Counted from the stretch's first letter, positions 8,077 to 18,462 are shown. The stretch: DNA of 53,073 nucleotides from Desulfobulbaceae bacterium (GCA_011390165.1 JAABSV010000028.1:1-53073); one strand, 5' to 3'. Program-made: numbers and translations. The notes: a model not told the origin generated them from the sequence alone.

Positions 8077-9605
8077 GGCTGGTCCAGGGGGTGTTGGGGG
8101 AGGTGGAGGTCTGCCTGACGGTAGCGGGCGGCGGAGTCGCCCAGGCGGCTGAGCAGTTTCTGCAGGGCCACCCGCGACAGGCCGGAAATCCGAGCCGCCT
8201 CGGAGACATTGCCCCGGGTGGCGGTGAGCAGTTCGTCAATATAGCGGCGGCTGAATCGGTCCACCAGCGCCGCCTTGGCCTTCTTGTACGGGAGGAGGGG
8301 TTCGCTGCCGTCCTCTGTCGCCGATGCGGCCGGCGGCGGCAAGCTACCTCCGGCCAGGCCGCTGCCCGGCTGGTCGGCCCCGAGGACTGTTTCCACCAGG
8401 GCCATGTCGATCACCTCCCCGGGGCAGAAGACGGTCAGCCGCCGGACGAGGTTCTGCAGTTCCCGGACATTGCCCGGCCAACTGCGTCGGGACATCCAGG
8501 CGAGCACCTCCGGGGTCATCTCCTTCTCGGCCAGCCCCGACTCCTGGCAGGTGCGGCGCAGGACATGGAGGGCGAGAAGGGGGATATCCTCAAGCCGCTC
8601 CCGCAGGGGGGGGAGGGTGACCGAGAGGACGTTGAGCCGGTAGTAGAGATCCTCACGAAAGCTTTTGTCCAGCAGGCGTGCCTCCAGATCCTGGTTGGTG
8701 GAGGCGATGATCCGGACGTCAACCTGGAAGGCGTGGTTGGCTCCGACCGGCCGAACCTCGCCGTTCTGCAGACAGCGCAGCAGCTTGGTCTGGATCAACG
8801 GGCTGATATCACCGATTTCGTCGAGGTGGAGGGTACCCCCCTGGGCCGCTGCGAAGAGGCCGCGGTGGTCGCGGTCGGCGCCGGTGAAGGCCCCCTTGAC
8901 GTAGCCGAACAGTTCACTTTCCAGCAGATTTTCCGGAATGGAGGGGCAGTCGACGGCGACAAATGGTTTGTCGGCCCGCTCGCCGAGACGGTGGATCAGG
9001 CCGGCAACCAGCTCCTTGCCGGTTCCCGACTCGCCGCGCACCAAAACATTGTAGTCGGAACGGGCAATGGTGGCGACGGCCCGGCGCAGCCGCTGGATGG
9101 CCTGCCCCTCGCCCACCAGATCCCGCCGGTCGTCGTCCTGGCGGGAGAGGATCCGGCGGAGGCGGCTGTTTTCGGCGAGCAGCCGACTCCGCTCCAGCCC
9201 CTTGGCCACCACCCGGAAGAGCTGTTCCGTTTCGATGGGCTTGGTGAGGAAGTCGTAGGCGCCGGCCTGCAGGGCCTCCACCGCCGTCTCAATGGTCCCA
9301 TAGGCACTGAGTACGACAATGCTGAGACCGGGTGCCCCCTGCAGGGCCTGGTGGATGAGTTCCATGCCGTTCATCTCCGGCATCCGCAGATCGGTGATCA
9401 GCAACTCCGCCGGCCCGGCAGCCAGGCTGGCCAGGGCTTCCCGGCCGTTGTGGCAGACGGTCACCCGAGCCGTGGCAAATCGGCTACTGATCAGTCGGGC
9501 CAGGCCGCGGGCAAAATCGGGCTCGTCGTCGACCACGATCAGTCGCGGTTCTTCCGCTGCTGCTGCCGCTGCTGCCGCCTGTCTGCCGCTGCTCTGGTTG
9601 TTCAT
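8073..9605 (-). CDS. NtrC-family sigma-54-dependent response regulator
   Basis: A 510-residue activator. It has an N-terminal receiver with an acidic pocket (VVDDEPD) and phospho-acceptor Asp72 in ITDLRMPEMNG, then a AAA+ ATPase with Walker A GESGTGKE at 191-198, a canonical GAFTGA sigma-54 contact loop at 238-243 and Walker B near LHLDEIGD. A Fis-type helix-turn-helix lies near the C-terminus (GNVSEAARISGLSRVALQKL). An alanine run of eight residues precedes the receiver. AAAGGAG lies upstream of the ATG at 9605, which overlaps the stop of the upstream DUF3365 kinase (ATGA), so kinase and regulator are a cognate, co-translated pair. It should activate sigma-54 promoters in response to whatever the kinase senses. 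Target genes are not evident, although the YeiH-type transporter lies just upstream on the same strand. Confidence 0.93.
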   Translation of the reverse strand: MNNQSSGRQAAAAAAAAEEPRLIVVDDEPDFARGLARLISSRFATARVTVCHNGREALASLAAGPAELLITDLRMPEMNGMELIHQALQGAPGLSIVVLSAYGTIETAVEALQAGAYDFLTKPIETEQLFRVVAKGLERSRLLAENSRLRRILSRQDDDRRDLVGEGQAIQRLRRAVATIARSDYNVLVRGESGTGKELVAGLIHRLGERADKPFVAVDCPSIPENLLESELFGYVKGAFTGADRDHRGLFAAAQGGTLHLDEIGDISPLIQTKLLRCLQNGEVRPVGANHAFQVDVRIIASTNQDLEARLLDKSFREDLYYRLNVLSVTLPPLRERLEDIPLLALHVLRRTCQESGLAEKEMTPEVLAWMSRRSWPGNVRELQNLVRRLTVFCPGEVIDMALVETVLGADQPGSGLAGGSLPPPAASATEDGSEPLLPYKKAKAALVDRFSRRYIDELLTATRGNVSEAARISGLSRVALQKLLSRLGDSAARYRQADLHLPQHPLDQP

Positions 9606-12121
9606 CGCTTCTCCTTTCTGGCCCGAGCAGGGCCTTCTTTTTTCATTTCCAGGGCAGTATTGCCATCGCCGGCGGCCCCGGTCACGGCTGTGAAGTGAGC
9701 CGCGGGCAGGGAGACAGTGAATCGGGCGCCGCCAAGATCGGCGGCGCGGTCAATCTCCACTCTGCCCCCGGCGGCGGTGACGATGCCGTAGATGACGGTG
9801 AGCCCGAGGCCGGTCCCGGCGCCGATCTCCTTGGTGGAGTAGAAGGGGTCGAAGATATGGGGCCGGTCGGCGGCGGCCACCCCCGGCCCGTTGTCGGCCA
9901 CCTCCACCGTCACCCGCCCCCCTTTGGCCTGGCCCACCTGGATGCGGATCCGTCCCCCCTCTTCCGGCACCGCATCGAGGGCGTTGATCACCAAGTTGCT
10001 GAGCACCTGTTCCATCTCGCCCACCCCCAGCCGCACCCATAGAGGCTCCTCCGGACAGTCGAGCAGCAGGGATGCCCCCTTTTTTGTTGCCTGGGCGGAA
10101 AACACCTCGCGCACCGAGGTGGCGACGGCGCCGGCATCGGCACTGCCGGTCTCGGTCGCCTTCGGTCTGGCGAAGTTGAGCAGATCCTGGAGGACCCGCT
10201 GGGCCTGGCGGGTGTGCCGCTCAATGGTTGTCAGATCGGCGAGTTGGTCGGCGGCGCTGAGGCTTTGCCGGAGCAGACCGGCATAGCAGAGAATCACCCC
10301 CAGGGGGTTGTTGATCTCGTGGGCCAGGCCGGCGGTGAGTTTACCGACGGTGGCCATCTTTTCGGCGTGCCAGATCTGCGCCAGCATCTGTTTCTCCCTG
10401 GTGGTCTCACGCAGATAGACGACGATTTGGGCAGTTCGCCCGCTGCCACTCGGTACCGGGTAGAGGGAAAGGGCGAAGGAGCGACCAGAGGGCAAATCAA
10501 CCTCCCGCAGATCGGCGTCGCCGCGGTTGATGCATTCGCGCAGGGGGCAGTCGGGGGCCTGGATGTCAAAGAAGGGGGAGATGATATTGCCGTCGGTTTT
10601 CCCCCCCTGGCTCAATTCGGCGGTGAGCCGGCGGGCGGCGCGGTTGCTGGTGAGTACTGAGCAGTTGGCATCCATCAGGGCGAGCGGGTCGGTGATCCCT
10701 TCGACGATGGTTTCGAGGATGTTCATCTGCCTGGCCAGGCTGTCGATGGCGGTGAGGTTCTCGGCGGCGACCCCCAACTGTCGGCCGAGGGCCTGGAGGA
10801 TGTGGTGGTCGTGGCGGGCCGCCTCGGCACTGCTCGGCCAGCTCAGGCAGAGCAGCCCCTCGGCGCTGCCGCTGCTCGATTCCACCGGGATGAAGACCGA
10901 CGGTCCGGAGGCGACACAGCTGCCGCCGGTGAGCATGCCGACAAAATCGGCCGGCGGGGCGGGGGAAGGGACGTTCTCCGGCCAGAGGTAGGAACTCTGC
11001 GGCCCCATGGTGCAGGTATAGGAGATCGATTCGGCGCCGAAACGGCGGCAGATCTGCGGCAGGGCCAGCCGCCAGAGCTGGCCTCGGGTGCGGCTCCGGT
11101 GCATGTCTTCGAGCAGGCGGACGAAGAGCTGGACATCGGCCTGGCGGGCGGCAATCTCCACCGACAGGGCGGTGGTCCGCTCGTCGACCATCTTTTTCAG
11201 GTTTTCGGCGTAATCACGGAGCTGGCTGCGGGCGGCGACCAGGTGTTCGCCCATCTCCTCAATCCCTCCTACCAGCTGGTCGATCTCGTCCCCCCTCTCC
11301 TCCTCCCGCAGTCGGCTGAGCAGCACCGAGGGGTTGCCGTCATCGACGTTGCGGCGGAAGACGGCATTCAATCGTCGGAGGTTTTTCACCACCAGCAGAC
11401 GGAAGAGAAAGTTGCTGGTAAAAAAGAGAAGCAGGGCGGCAAAGGCGAAAAAGGCAAAGTAGGTGAGAATGGTCTGCCGCACCCGGCCGATGCTCTTTGG
11501 CACCGAGGTACCGACAAAATCAACCCCGGCAATGGTCCCCGGCTCCTTGCCAAAACCCTTCTGGCCGTATTTTGCCAGCAACTCGGCCGGGGCATCCTCC
11601 GGCCGCCCGTGGCAGTACATGCATTCGGCGACAAAGCGTACCGGCCGGGCCATCACGTAGTAGGTCTCGCCGTTCATGGTGCGGTATCCCTGCCAGAACC
11701 CCTCCTGTCCGCTGCGGCGGAACTCATCGATCAGTTGCCGCTCATAGTCGTTGGCCTCGTATTGCGGGTTGCGGGCACCGATCGCCACCCGCCGGTAGAT
11801 GGTGCCGTCACCGGGGGCGTTGACCGGTGCCATGATCTTGCGGGAGATATAGGAGGAGGACATCGCCTGGATGATGAACGAGGAGGGCAGCCGCTCGTAC
11901 ATCGCCGGCCGGAGGATGTCGCGGACATAGTTCTGTATCGAATCGACATGCATGAAGATGAGCCGGGCCTTGTCACGCACCTCCGCCTCGAGAACACTGC
12001 GCATATGGTGGTAGGAGCCCACCGAGAAGGCACCGCCCAGCAGAACCACCGCCAGGATCAGGCCGGTGATGAATTTATGTTCGATTTTCTGGGGTGTAAA
12101 CATCTCTCCGGGTCGGACCAC
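9602..12121 (-). CDS. DUF3365 (Tll0287-like) haem-type sensor histidine kinase
   Basis: An 839-residue kinase. A membrane helix near the N-terminus is followed by a periplasmic DUF3365 domain that carries a CMYCH haem-attachment motif (Cys167, Cys170, His171), the conserved feature of Tll0287-like redox or gas sensor domains. A second membrane helix follows (near LTYFAFFAFAALLLFF), then a HAMP-like linker, a coiled coil, a GAF-like region, a PAS-like segment (ETIVEGITDPLALMDANC), HisKA with His601 in TAGLAHEINNPLG, and HATPase with DNGPGVA and GAGTGLGLTVIYG. The start is ambiguous: GTG at 12121, or ATG at 12103 with a purine run directly against it. It forms an operon with the NtrC-type regulator. 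The haem motif suggests sensing of redox state, oxygen, NO or a similar ligand; this is inference from the family. Confidence 0.9.
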   Translation of the reverse strand: MVRPGEMFTPQKIEHKFITGLILAVVLLGGAFSVGSYHHMRSVLEAEVRDKARLIFMHVDSIQNYVRDILRPAMYERLPSSFIIQAMSSSYISRKIMAPVNAPGDGTIYRRVAIGARNPQYEANDYERQLIDEFRRSGQEGFWQGYRTMNGETYYVMARPVRFVAECMYCHGRPEDAPAELLAKYGQKGFGKEPGTIAGVDFVGTSVPKSIGRVRQTILTYFAFFAFAALLLFFTSNFLFRLLVVKNLRRLNAVFRRNVDDGNPSVLLSRLREEERGDEIDQLVGGIEEMGEHLVAARSQLRDYAENLKKMVDERTTALSVEIAARQADVQLFVRLLEDMHRSRTRGQLWRLALPQICRRFGAESISYTCTMGPQSSYLWPENVPSPAPPADFVGMLTGGSCVASGPSVFIPVESSSGSAEGLLCLSWPSSAEAARHDHHILQALGRQLGVAAENLTAIDSLARQMNILETIVEGITDPLALMDANCSVLTSNRAARRLTAELSQGGKTDGNIISPFFDIQAPDCPLRECINRGDADLREVDLPSGRSFALSLYPVPSGSGRTAQIVVYLRETTREKQMLAQIWHAEKMATVGKLTAGLAHEINNPLGVILCYAGLLRQSLSAADQLADLTTIERHTRQAQRVLQDLLNFARPKATETGSADAGAVATSVREVFSAQATKKGASLLLDCPEEPLWVRLGVGEMEQVLSNLVINALDAVPEEGGRIRIQVGQAKGGRVTVEVADNGPGVAAADRPHIFDPFYSTKEIGAGTGLGLTVIYGIVTAAGGRVEIDRAADLGGARFTVSLPAAHFTAVTGAAGDGNTALEMKKEGPARARKEKR

Positions 12122-12519
12122 CTTGCTCTATTTTGGTTGGTATGGCATCGAAAGTGGCGAAATCCCCTGGCGGAAATTGACAACCAGGCATGCACACCCA
12201 GAGGACGGTGGCAGGCCGACCCAGCCGGCGGGTGCAGCGGGTAAAGCTTCGGCGGGGCGCTAAAACGGGCCGGCACGCTTGCCGATCGGGGTGTCGGCAA
12301 GCGACATCCGGGTCGGGAGAGCCGCAATCGGCGGGTAAACCGTCAAACCGGCTGTCCATGCCCCGCATCTGCCGGGCGGCGAGGGCTATTTTACCCGGTA
12401 ACAGGCGTCCTGTAATCTTTTCCGGCTCTTCTCGCCAATCTTTTCCAAGTGGCAGAGCCGGGTGTCCAAGAAAAGCCAGACTCGGGCGGACGGGCGTATT
12501 GGAACCTTTTGCCCGGTCC
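12122..12519. other. Intergenic stretch with a 9-bp inverted repeat
   Basis: I see no convincing gene. There is a perfect inverted repeat of GCTTGCCGA (12277-12285) and TCGGCAAGC (12294-12302) with an 8-base loop and no U-run, about 160 bases upstream of the DUF3365 kinase start. It could be an operator or a structured leader. Confidence 0.45.
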
Positions 12520-12873
12520 TTATCGTAGGGCTGCCGGTGATTGTTTCTGCCCGACCTCTCTTGCCCCTCTTGCCGGTGGCTGGCCCGTGCCGGCCGCCAT
12601 CACTCCAGATGGCTGCATTGCGCCCACCCGCGGGGGGGGCAGGGCAGGTTGGGAGTTGAGGGCGGTGCGGATATATTCCTCCCCCTCCCGAACCTGGGCG
12701 ACGTCCGTGTAGTAGTAGCGGGTCGGGTCGATGTCGAGGGCATCGAGCCGTGCCGAGGTATGGCGGAGGATGGTAAAGGAGTCGTTGAGCAGGGGGAGGA
12801 GGAAGTAGAAGAAGAGGAAGCCGGCGGTGACGATGAGGAAGAAGCTGCCCAGTCGCCGGGGAAGAGAAGGCAT
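12520..12873 (-). CDS. Small membrane protein of unknown function downstream of the YeiH-type transporter
   Basis: A protein of about 117 residues with one strong hydrophobic helix (SFFLIVTAGFLFFYFLLPLL), then a polar segment rich in Tyr, Asp and Arg (HTSARLDALDIDPTRYYYTD) and a Pro/Gly-rich tail. I chose ATG 12871-12873, where GGGGAGG lies about eight bases upstream. An in-frame ATG at 12948 would add 25 Gly/Pro-rich residues that coincide with a strong hairpin (12885-12915) and look non-coding. It follows the YeiH-type transporter by 80 bases on the same strand and is probably in its operon. No family recognised. Confidence 0.6.
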   Translation of the reverse strand: MPSLPRRLGSFFLIVTAGFLFFYFLLPLLNDSFTILRHTSARLDALDIDPTRYYYTDVAQVREGEEYIRTALNSQPALPPPRVGAMQPSGVMAAGTGQPPARGAREVGQKQSPAALR

Positions 12874-12884
12874 ATCCGGGTCCT

Positions 12885-12915
12885 CCCCGGGCCCGGGGGA
12901 GTGCCCCGGGCCCGG
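12885..12915 (-). promoter_or_regulatory. Hairpin between transporter stop and the small membrane gene
   Basis: CCCCGGGCCCGG occurs twice (12885-12896 and 12904-12915). Because its core CCGGGCCCGG is self-complementary, the two copies can pair in a very GC-rich stem-loop. On the minus strand this sits just before the probable ribosome binding site of the downstream gene, so it could act as a processing site, attenuator or translation control. There is no U-run. Confidence 0.5.
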
Positions 12916-12953
12916 TTGTGCGCTGGTGTTGTGCAAATCGCGGTTCATCCAGC

Positions 12954-14696
12954 TTAGATTTTGGCGGTGATCTCCGGGAAGACCAGATAGAACATGATAT
13001 AGGCCATGGTCAAGGTCAGCACCAGATTGAGGCTTTGGCCACAGACGTAGAGAATGAGCGGCTTACCCCCCTTGAAGTACTGGGCCAGTTCCCGGAAGTT
13101 GGTGGAGAGGCCGATGGCGGCGAAGGAGAGGGCGAAGAACCAGCCGCGGAGAAGCCGGGTGCCGCCGCGGACGGCACCCTGGTCGAGCAGGGCGGCCGAC
13201 ATATCCTTACCGAGGGAGCTGTCCAGTACCGAGAAGAGAATCGAGGCAGCGAGAAAGCCGAGGACGAACTTGGGGAAGCGGTGCCAGATCTCGCCGGCGC
13301 CAACCCGACGACTGGCATCCCTTTCCACCTTCAGGCACCAGTAAAGGGCGACGCAGAAGGCGGTGACCCCGATCATGACATTCTGGATCATCTTGATGGT
13401 GGCGGCAACGTACATCGCCTTGTCACCGAGGAAGGCGCCGGCAGCGGCAACCGCGCCGGTGGAGTCGATGGTGCCGCCGATCCAGGCGCCGCCGAGAATC
13501 TCCGGCATGCCCACGGCCTTGATGAAGGCGGGCAGCGCGATCATCATGATCGCGGTGAAGACCAGGGAGAGGCCGATGGCGAGGGTCAGCTCCTCCTTTT
13601 TCGCCCGGCAGGCGGCGGCGGTGGCGATGGCGGCGGAGGTGCCGCACACCGACATGTCGGCAGAGATCACCACGTTAAGGGTCTTGGACGGCATCTTCAA
13701 TACCGTCTGGCCGAAGATATAGGTGAGGACCAAGACGGTCGGGGTGACCACCCAGGCGACGAAGATGCCGGGCATGCCAATCGCCATGATCTTACCGAAG
13801 AGCACCTCGGCGCCGAGGAGGACCAGACCGGTCTTGATGAAAAACTCCACCTGGCAGGCTGGTAGAACCCACTTCGGGGTACCCAGAGTGTTGGCGATCA
13901 GCATCCCGAGGAGGATGCCCCAGGCCTCGGCGCCTAAGCCGTACTGTTTGGAGAGGGCCTGGCCGCCGAGCAGGTAGGCGAGAACGGTGACCAGGAAGAC
14001 GATGAAAAAGCCGCGGGCGAACTGGGAGAAGCTCTTGCCCATCAGGCTGACACCGGCCCCGAAGATGACGATGAAGAAGAGACAGAGGCCGATCAGGCCG
14101 GGAATGTAGTTGTAGGGCTTCTGGGAGGCCTTGGCTTTGGCGCTGCCGGCCTTCTTGTCGGCCGCTCGCCAGTCGGCAATCTTCTCCTTCGCCTGATCGT
14201 TGAGGGCCGTATCAGTGAAGCCGGCCGCCGCCGCCGCCGCTTCAGCCGACTGGGCGGCGGTGAGGCTTGCCGCCAACTTCGCCTTGGCCTCTTCGTAGGC
14301 CGGCATGGCCTTGTCGTTCATCGCCTTGGCCTGGGCCTCACTGCGGATCAGGGCATCCATCGGGTTATCCTTCCAGGAGCCGGGCTTTTTTGTCCAGTGG
14401 CTGGCAAATTTGCCGAAGGCGGAACTGGATCCTTTCAACTTCTTCTTGTCGTCGGCGGCCTGGTGCCAGGCGATGGTCTTGAAGGGGGCCCGCTCCGCCT
14501 CGATCTGCTGGATCTGGTTAGCGGCGGCGATCTTGTCAGTGAATTCCGCCTTCGGACCAAAGAGGAAGTAGGCGCCCAAGGAAACGGCGATGATCAGAAA
14601 ACCGAGCCAGATGGCGAGGTAATCCTCCTTTTTCCAGAGATCGGACCAGCTGCTCTGGGCCTGATCGACGACAATGCTGCTCTCTTCCTGGGCCAT
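12954..14696 (-). CDS. YeiH-family (UPF0324, putative sulfate exporter) transporter with an N-terminal extension
   Basis: A 580-residue membrane protein. The C-terminal 400 residues match the YeiH/Cons_hypoth698 family: about ten helices, a conserved [13 protein letters not shown] region, [34 protein letters not shown] and [18 protein letters not shown]. Family members are annotated as putative sulfate or sulfonate-product exporters; the substrate here is unproven. Before this core is an extra transmembrane helix ([20 protein letters not shown]) and about 120 Ala/Lys-rich, probably helical residues, so the protein is roughly 200 residues longer than the 330-350 usual for YeiH. It starts with [10 protein letters not shown] after AAGGAGG. 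The small membrane gene follows, then the DUF3365 kinase operon, so redox-dependent control of this exporter is plausible but unproven. Confidence 0.85.
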   Translation of the reverse strand: MAQEESSIVVDQAQSSWSDLWKKEDYLAIWLGFLIIAVSLGAYFLFGPKAEFTDKIAAANQIQQIEAERAPFKTIAWHQAADDKKKLKGSSSAFGKFASHWTKKPGSWKDNPMDALIRSEAQAKAMNDKAMPAYEEAKAKLAASLTAAQSAEAAAAAAGFTDTALNDQAKEKIADWRAADKKAGSAKAKASQKPYNYIPGLIGLCLFFIVIFGAGVSLMGKSFSQFARGFFIVFLVTVLAYLLGGQALSKQYGLGAEAWGILLGMLIANTLGTPKWVLPACQVEFFIKTGLVLLGAEVLFGKIMAIGMPGIFVAWVVTPTVLVLTYIFGQTVLKMPSKTLNVVISADMSVCGTSAAIATAAACRAKKEELTLAIGLSLVFTAIMMIALPAFIKAVGMPEILGGAWIGGTIDSTGAVAAAGAFLGDKAMYVAATIKMIQNVMIGVTAFCVALYWCLKVERDASRRVGAGEIWHRFPKFVLGFLAASILFSVLDSSLGKDMSAALLDQGAVRGGTRLLRGWFFALSFAAIGLSTNFRELAQYFKGGKPLILYVCGQSLNLVLTLTMAYIMFYLVFPEITAKI

Positions 14697-16302
<1,606 letters not shown>

Positions 16303-16377
16303 GTACCATATCCCCTGTTTGCCGATCGATAACGGAACGGCTGTCGTGTTGGCGGCCGCTTTAGAAGTTCGACCCTG

Positions 16378-16510
16378 GAGATCGATACTGGAGTTCGCGT
16401 TTAGAGTTCGCGTTTAGAGTTTGCGTTGGAGGCCACTCCAGGCGGCGCCCCTTGAGGCCACACTTCAAGGCCGCTCTTGAGGGCCCACGCTTCGAGGCCG
16501 CTGTTTCAGG
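16378..16510. repeat. Degenerate ~13-bp tandem repeat array between tgt and yajC
   Basis: Two exact 13-base units GAGTTCGCGTTTA (16391-16403, 16404-16416) and a third close copy GAGTTTGCGTTGG (16417-16429) lie head to tail. They continue into a more degenerate run in which GAGGCC-like words recur about every 13 bases (16429, 16454, 16467, 16480, 16494). The array falls between the tgt stop and the yajC ribosome site. No reading frame is maintained through it. Confidence 0.75.
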
Positions 16511-16570
16511 GTCTGCACTCTTTGGCCCGTATTCGGTACCCTTCTGCTCATTTCTTTTGGAGGATTTTGT

Positions 16571-16915
16571 ATGATTGGTGTTGCGCACGCGTCGGCCGCC
16601 GGGGGTGGTGGTGCGGCCGGAGGCTTTGCCTCGTTCATTCCCCTGATTCTGATTTTCGTCGTCTTTTATTTTCTGCTTATCCGCCCTCAGCAGAAGCAGG
16701 CCAAGCGCCATCAGGCCTTTCTCAACGATCTGAAAAAGGGCCATAAGGTGATGACCAAGGGGGGCGTTCACGGGGTGATCACCGGCCTCACCGACACCGT
16801 GGTGACCCTGGAGATTGCTAAAGATGTGAGCATCAAGGTGAACCGTGACGCCATCGGCGGCCCGCTTGGTGAGGGGGGGGCAACCCCGGCGAAAAAGGAA
16901 ATCCAAGGCGGCTGA
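16571..16915 (+). CDS. yajC: Preprotein translocase accessory subunit YajC
   Basis: A 114-residue inner-membrane protein that joins SecD-SecF in the Sec holotranslocon. It has a Gly/Ala-rich N-terminus, a single transmembrane helix (FIPLILIFVVFYFLLI), the family hallmark RPQQKQAKRHQ, then the small conserved domain with GHKVMTKGGVHGVITGL and DVSIKVNRDAI. GGAGG lies upstream of the ATG. In most bacteria secD and secF follow; here RNase HI follows, so the Sec genes must lie elsewhere. The Gly/Ala-rich C-terminal tail is short. Confidence 0.95.
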   Translation: MIGVAHASAAGGGGAAGGFASFIPLILIFVVFYFLLIRPQQKQAKRHQAFLNDLKKGHKVMTKGGVHGVITGLTDTVVTLEIAKDVSIKVNRDAIGGPLGEGGATPAKKEIQGG

Positions 16916-16962
16916 GGAATCAAGGGCTGCTGATTTCCCCAGGTGGTGGGGAAAAAAATGAG

Positions 16963-16994
16963 AAGCCGGGCTGCCTTTTGTGGTGGCCCGGCTT
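16963..16994. terminator. Stem-loop between yajC and RNase HI
   Basis: AAGCCGGGC (16963-16971) pairs perfectly with GCCCGGCTT (16986-16994). A seven-A run at 16952-16958 would be a U-run if the hairpin acted on the minus strand; on the plus strand it lacks a U-run. It probably ends or tunes yajC transcription. Confidence 0.5.
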
Positions 16995-17020
16995 CATCTG
17001 TTTGCAGGGTGTGCACGAGG

Positions 17021-17731
17021 ATGGCGGCAAAAAAGTACTATGCGGTGGCGGCGGGACGGAGCACCGGCATCTTCACCGACTGGCCCAGTGCGGAACGGCA
17101 GGTGAAGGGGTTTGCCGGGGCGCGCTTCAAGGGGTTCGCCGACGAGGCCTCGGCGCGGGCCTGGCTGGATAAGCCTGCCGGCGGTGGACGGCCACAAACG
17201 GCCCGTCCGCGAACGGAGAAATCGCCGTCGCCAGCCCCTTTGGTCGCCGCCGGGACGGTGGCCGTCTATACCGATGGCGGTTGCAGCAACAACCCCGGGC
17301 CAGGTGGCTACGGGGTGGTGATTGTCGAGGATGGCGGGCAGATCGAGTTGAGTGGCGGCTACCGCTACACCACCAACAACCGGATGGAGATGCTTGCCGC
17401 CATTGTCGCCCTGGAGGAGATTCTGGGCCGGAACGGGGTGCCAGCGCCAACCGTTCTCCTCTACTCCGACTCCTCCTATCTGGTCAACGGCATAGAGAAG
17501 GGATGGGCCAGGGGCTGGCGGGCCCGCGGCTGGAAAAAAAGCGACGGCAGCCAGGCCCTGAACAGTGATCTCTGGCAGCGGCTGCTCTTACTGCTGGAGA
17601 CGCTGCCGGTAACCTTTCACTGGCTGAAGGGGCATGCCGGCCACGAGTTGAACGAGCGGTGCGACCGGTTGGCGGTCGCCGCCCTGCGCCAGGAGGGATT
17701 GCCGGCCGATCTCGAGTACGAAAAGGGTTGA
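17021..17731 (+). CDS. rnhA: Ribonuclease HI with N-terminal viroplasmin/Cauli_VI-type hybrid-binding domain
   Basis: This enzyme degrades RNA in RNA-DNA hybrids. The protein has 236 residues. An N-terminal domain of about 50 residues (KKYYAVAAGRSTGIFTDW through FKGFADEASARAWL) is the RNase H1 hybrid-binding/Cauli_VI module found in eukaryotic RNase H1 and some bacteria. A Pro/Arg-rich linker follows, then the catalytic domain with its acidic residues in YTDGGCSNNPGPGGYG, RMEMLA, YSDSSYLVNG and the C-terminal GHAGHELNERCDRLA. I chose the ATG at 17021, where conserved sequence begins; the upstream SD is poor because GAGG abuts the ATG, so GTG 17009 is an alternative. Confidence 0.92.
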   Translation: MAAKKYYAVAAGRSTGIFTDWPSAERQVKGFAGARFKGFADEASARAWLDKPAGGGRPQTARPRTEKSPSPAPLVAAGTVAVYTDGGCSNNPGPGGYGVVIVEDGGQIELSGGYRYTTNNRMEMLAAIVALEEILGRNGVPAPTVLLYSDSSYLVNGIEKGWARGWRARGWKKSDGSQALNSDLWQRLLLLLETLPVTFHWLKGHAGHELNERCDRLAVAALRQEGLPADLEYEKG

Positions 17732-17833
17732 CCGGTACCGTCCACCAACCTGCGCTCGTACCTGCTGTCCCTGAACTGATGAACTGACTGCCCGCCCCCC
17801 GTAACACTCGGCGGCGGCAGATGGAGTGCCCTG

Positions 17834-18094
17834 ATGAACCACCCTCAAATACGCCTGCTGGGCCTCAGCACCTGCCCCCAGTGCCGCGCCCTGCGAGAGC
17901 TACTCGACAGCCACCACATTGGCTACGAGGCCACCAATGTCGATCTCCTTCCTCCCGACGAGCGGGCCGAGGTGCTCCGCGAGATGGCCCCCCACAATCC
18001 CCGCAAGGCCTTCCCGGTGCTCTTCATCGGCGGCAAGGCGATCATCGGCCTGCAGCGAGACCTGATTCTGGCCGAGCTGGGGGTGGCGCCATGA
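17834..18094 (+). CDS. Glutaredoxin-family protein
   Basis: An 86-residue thioredoxin-fold protein with a CPQC redox pair (Cys14, Cys17) in LSTCPQCRALRELL, a conserved FPVLFIGGKAIIGL segment (cis-Pro and G-G turn), and a C-terminal helix. GGAG lies seven bases upstream of the ATG. Its stop overlaps the start of the FTR-like gene (ATGA at 18091-18094), so the two are translationally coupled. The likely role is to pass electrons to or from the FTR-like Fe-S protein, or to disulfide targets; the target is unknown. Confidence 0.88.
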   Translation: MNHPQIRLLGLSTCPQCRALRELLDSHHIGYEATNVDLLPPDERAEVLREMAPHNPRKAFPVLFIGGKAIIGLQRDLILAELGVAP

Positions 18095-18417
18095 CCGTTG
18101 ATGAGTTGTACCGGCAACTGCAGAAGGTCAACGAACCGAAAGGCTATCTGTTCAATCGGGATATGGCCACGACCACCTTTCTTCTCCATTCGCTGCTCAG
18201 CAACCGCGAACGATACGGCTACATGTGCTGCCCCTGCCGCCTGGCAGCCGAAGATCGACAGACCGACCGGGATATCATCTGTCCCTGTGACTATCGGGAG
18301 GCCGATGTCCGGGAGTATGGCAGCTGCTACTGCCAGCTCTACGTCTCGGCGGCCTGGAATGAGGGGACCATCCCGCATCAGCCGGTGCCGGAACGTCGGC
18401 TGGCGGAGAAGTGTTGA
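18091..18417 (+). CDS. Ferredoxin:thioredoxin reductase beta-subunit-like Fe-S protein
   Basis: A 108-residue protein with the cysteine pattern of FTR catalytic subunits: CCPC (Cys46, 47, 49), CPC (Cys64, 66) and CYC (Cys79, 81). In the classic family these hold one [4Fe-4S] cluster beside an active-site disulfide that takes electrons from ferredoxin and reduces a thioredoxin-like partner. The usual CHC is CYC here, so the catalytic-site histidine is replaced by tyrosine. The gene is coupled to a glutaredoxin-like protein, a natural candidate for the partner. It could reduce glutaredoxin from ferredoxin in an anaerobe; this is inference. The start at 18091 is fixed by the overlap with the upstream stop. 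Confidence 0.85.
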   Translation: MTVDELYRQLQKVNEPKGYLFNRDMATTTFLLHSLLSNRERYGYMCCPCRLAAEDRQTDRDIICPCDYREADVREYGSCYCQLYVSAAWNEGTIPHQPVPERRLAEKC

Positions 18418-18462
18418 AAAGAGAGGGACCTTGCTCACCAATACTGGCGTAAAGGAGTGAAA

